24,703 nucleotides of DNA from SKKY01 sp964622305 (lineage in GTDB: Bacteria > Bacillota > Peptococcia > Peptococcales > SKKY01): contig CAZUPR010000019.1 of the NCBI GenBank assembly GCA_964622305.1, forward strand, positions 1-24,703. Direction: 5' to 3'. The notes beneath the pieces are model-generated. The model saw only the letters and a list, made by a program, of their open reading frames with translations. It ran no database searches and was not told where the DNA came from. A program made the position numbers and the translations under genes. Below are positions 23,157 to 24,703 of the stretch, piece after piece. Within the stretch, counting starts at the first letter, position 1, and every line of letters starts with the position of its first letter.

Positions 23157-24674
23157 ATGAAGGAAGCAAAGGTATATTTAATAGGTGCAGGACCTGGAGA
23201 TATAAAATTAATAACTCAAAAAGCTATCGAGGCAATTGGAGAGGCTGATTTGGTAGTTTATGACCGTCTAGCCAACCCCAGGCTTTTAAGTTATGCCCGC
23301 CAGGATGCAGAAATTATCTATGTAGGGAAAGAATCAAGTAATCATACCCTGCCACAAGATCAGATAAATGCACTTTTAATTAAAAAAGCAAAAGAAGGCA
23401 AGATTATAGCTCGTTTAAAAGGTGGAGATCCCTTTGTCTTTGGCAGAGGTGGCGAAGAAGCTGAGGAGCTTCTGGATGAAGGTATTGCCTTTGAAATAGT
23501 ACCAGGTATTACATCAGCCATTGCTGTACCTGCCTATGCTGGCATTCCTGTTACTCACAGAACAGCTACTTCCAGTTTCAAGGTCATTACCGGCCATGAA
23601 GATCCAACCAAGGATGACTCACAAATTGATTGGGATATTTTAGCTAAGGACCAGAGCACCCTTATTTTCCTAATGGGCGTGTCCAACCTTTCTAAAATTA
23701 CCAGCAGACTTATAGAAAAAGGTAAAGCCGCAGATACACCAATTGCTCTTGTCCAATGGGGCACCAGGGCTGAGCAAAGAACTGTTACAGGCACTTTGGC
23801 TGACATAGTTGAAATTGTAAAAAGAGAAGGAATTACCTCCCCGGCTGTAATTGTGGTTGGGCAAGTGGTAAAACTCAGAGAAAAACTAAACTGGTTTGAA
23901 AAGAAACCACTCTTTGGCAAGAGAATTTTGGTAACCAGAGCCAGAGAGCAGGCTTCTGATCTATCAAGAATTATTGAGTCTCTGGGTGGTGAGGCCTATG
24001 AGTATCCTTCTATTAAAATAGCTGAGGTGGAAGACAAGAGCCTTCTTGACAAGGCTATAACAGAAGCATCCACCTACAAATGGCTAATTTTCACCAGTGT
24101 AAATGGAGTTAAATTTTTCTTTAAAAGAATGCAGGAATTAAAAAAAGACATTCGCAGTCTGGGCTCAGTTAAGATTTGTGCCATCGGACCAGTTACTAAA
24201 AAGCATTTAGAGGACAAGGGCCTTATAGTTGATTATATGCCAGAAAAATTTGTAGCAGAGAATGTTATTGAAGGCCTGGCACCACTTTTGGAAAAAGGAG
24301 ATAAAATCCTTCTGCCAAGAGCAGATTTAGCCAGACCTATTCTTGTTCAGGCCCTGGTTGACATGGGCATGGATGTCAATGAAGTAATTGCTTATAATAC
24401 TCTTTCTGAAAACAGAAACCAGGAAGAGATTATAAATATATTGCAAGAAAAAAAGATTCACCTTATTACCTTCACATCTTCATCCACAGTAACAAATTTT
24501 TTAAAAGTCTTTGATGATCAGGAAAGGAGAAGTCAGCTCCTAAAAGGAGTGAAAATCGCCTGCATTGGGCCCATAACCGCTGCCACTGCTGAAGAAGAAG
24601 GCTTAAAGCCAGATTTTGTTGCAGAGGATTATACCATTGATGGTCTTGTTGAAGTTATAAAAAAGAATTTGTAA
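23157..24674 (+). CDS. cobA-hemD: Fused uroporphyrinogen-III C-methyltransferase / uroporphyrinogen-III synthase
   Basis: A 505-residue bifunctional protein. Residues 1-250 are an S-adenosylmethionine uroporphyrinogen III methyltransferase, with YLIGAGPGD at the N-terminus, VYDRL, KGGDPFVFGRGGEEAEEL near 90, PGITSAIAVPAYAGIPVTHR and LMGV. From about 255, RILVTRAREQASDL begins a uroporphyrinogen III synthase domain, which ends with TFTSSSTVTNF, KIACIGPIT and a C-terminal DYTIDGLVEVI. The fusion takes hydroxymethylbilane through uroporphyrinogen III to precorrin-2 in one protein. Such fusions are common in Clostridia. The ATG lies one base after the hemC stop, with AGGAGG 12 bases upstream, a rather long spacing. 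Confidence 0.95.
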   Translation: MKEAKVYLIGAGPGDIKLITQKAIEAIGEADLVVYDRLANPRLLSYARQDAEIIYVGKESSNHTLPQDQINALLIKKAKEGKIIARLKGGDPFVFGRGGEEAEELLDEGIAFEIVPGITSAIAVPAYAGIPVTHRTATSSFKVITGHEDPTKDDSQIDWDILAKDQSTLIFLMGVSNLSKITSRLIEKGKAADTPIALVQWGTRAEQRTVTGTLADIVEIVKREGITSPAVIVVGQVVKLREKLNWFEKKPLFGKRILVTRAREQASDLSRIIESLGGEAYEYPSIKIAEVEDKSLLDKAITEASTYKWLIFTSVNGVKFFFKRMQELKKDIRSLGSVKICAIGPVTKKHLEDKGLIVDYMPEKFVAENVIEGLAPLLEKGDKILLPRADLARPILVQALVDMGMDVNEVIAYNTLSENRNQEEIINILQEKKIHLITFTSSSTVTNFLKVFDDQERRSQLLKGVKIACIGPITAATAEEEGLKPDFVAEDYTIDGLVEVIKKNL

Positions 24675-24689
24675 AGAAAGGTATGTAGA

Positions 24690-24703
24690 ATGATATTTCC
24701 AAT
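24690..24703 (+). CDS. hemB: Start of the next gene, probably delta-aminolevulinic acid dehydratase (hemB), cut by the window end
   Basis: AAGAAAGG (24675-24682) lies seven bases before an ATG that opens a frame reading MIFP. Many HemB proteins begin with a Met-x-Phe-Pro stretch, and hemB usually follows hemC-hemD in Clostridia. With only four full codons the assignment rests on context. Confidence 0.5.

Noticed and set aside
1..24703. CRISPR arrays, insertion sequences, phage genes, tRNA or rRNA
   Set aside because: No spaced direct repeats, transposase or integrase motifs, or tRNA/rRNA-like sequence were noticed; all long stretches are explained by housekeeping genes.

Overview
The window is ordinary chromosomal DNA from a low-GC, Gram-positive-type anaerobe (Bacillota; Clostridia or Halanaerobiia are the best guesses). 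The reasons are AGGAGG-type ribosome binding sites, frequent TTG/GTG starts, an SLH-domain surface protein, a GntR/YtrA-ABC cassette, a PyrR-type RNA leader, a PyrK/PyrD (class 1B) dihydroorotate dehydrogenase, a two-subunit HepS/HepT prenyl synthase and a Gram-positive LexA box. Genus cannot be fixed from sequence alone. No rRNA, tRNA, CRISPR array, insertion sequence or phage gene was seen.

Region 1 (1-5437): the C-terminal part of an SLH (S-layer homology) protein ends at a strong terminator. A self-contained cassette follows: a promoter with two matched 19-bp operators, a short YtrA-type GntR repressor, an ABC ATPase and a nine-span ABC-2-type permease with a large C-terminal domain. Two small genes follow: a Cys-rich 'nitrous oxide-stimulated promoter' family protein and a DUF503 protein.

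Region 2 (5365-8859) is a DNA-damage cluster. On the minus strand, a Y-family polymerase (UmuC/YqjW type) is read from a promoter whose 17-bp spacer holds a LexA box, and it overlaps a short YolD-like gene. Divergent from it lie ogt (O6-alkylguanine methyltransferase), an AlkD-like glycosylase with its catalytic Trp/Asp/Arg, and two small genes of unknown function.

Region 3 (8874-18627) is the complete de novo UMP operon pyrB-pyrC-carA-carB-pyrK-pyrD-pyrF-pyrE, preceded by a promoter, a PyrR-binding RNA hairpin and an attenuator terminator. The most striking observation is in carA. The glutaminase nucleophile Cys is Ser, and the segment that should carry the catalytic His and Glu is missing, while the rest of the protein and all of CarB look intact. 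This suggests a carbamoyl phosphate synthetase that works on free ammonia, analogous to the Cys-to-Ser change in vertebrate CPS I.

Region 4 (18625-24703): a possible internal promoter precedes hepS-hepT (long-chain prenyl diphosphate synthase). Overlapping genes for tetrapyrrole synthesis follow: a precorrin-2 dehydrogenase-type protein, hemA, hemC, a cobA-hemD fusion, and the first codons of what is probably hemB. Together these make uroporphyrinogen III and precorrin-2 and lead towards siroheme or corrinoids. No terminator was seen between pyrB and the window end, so all of this may be one long transcription unit.
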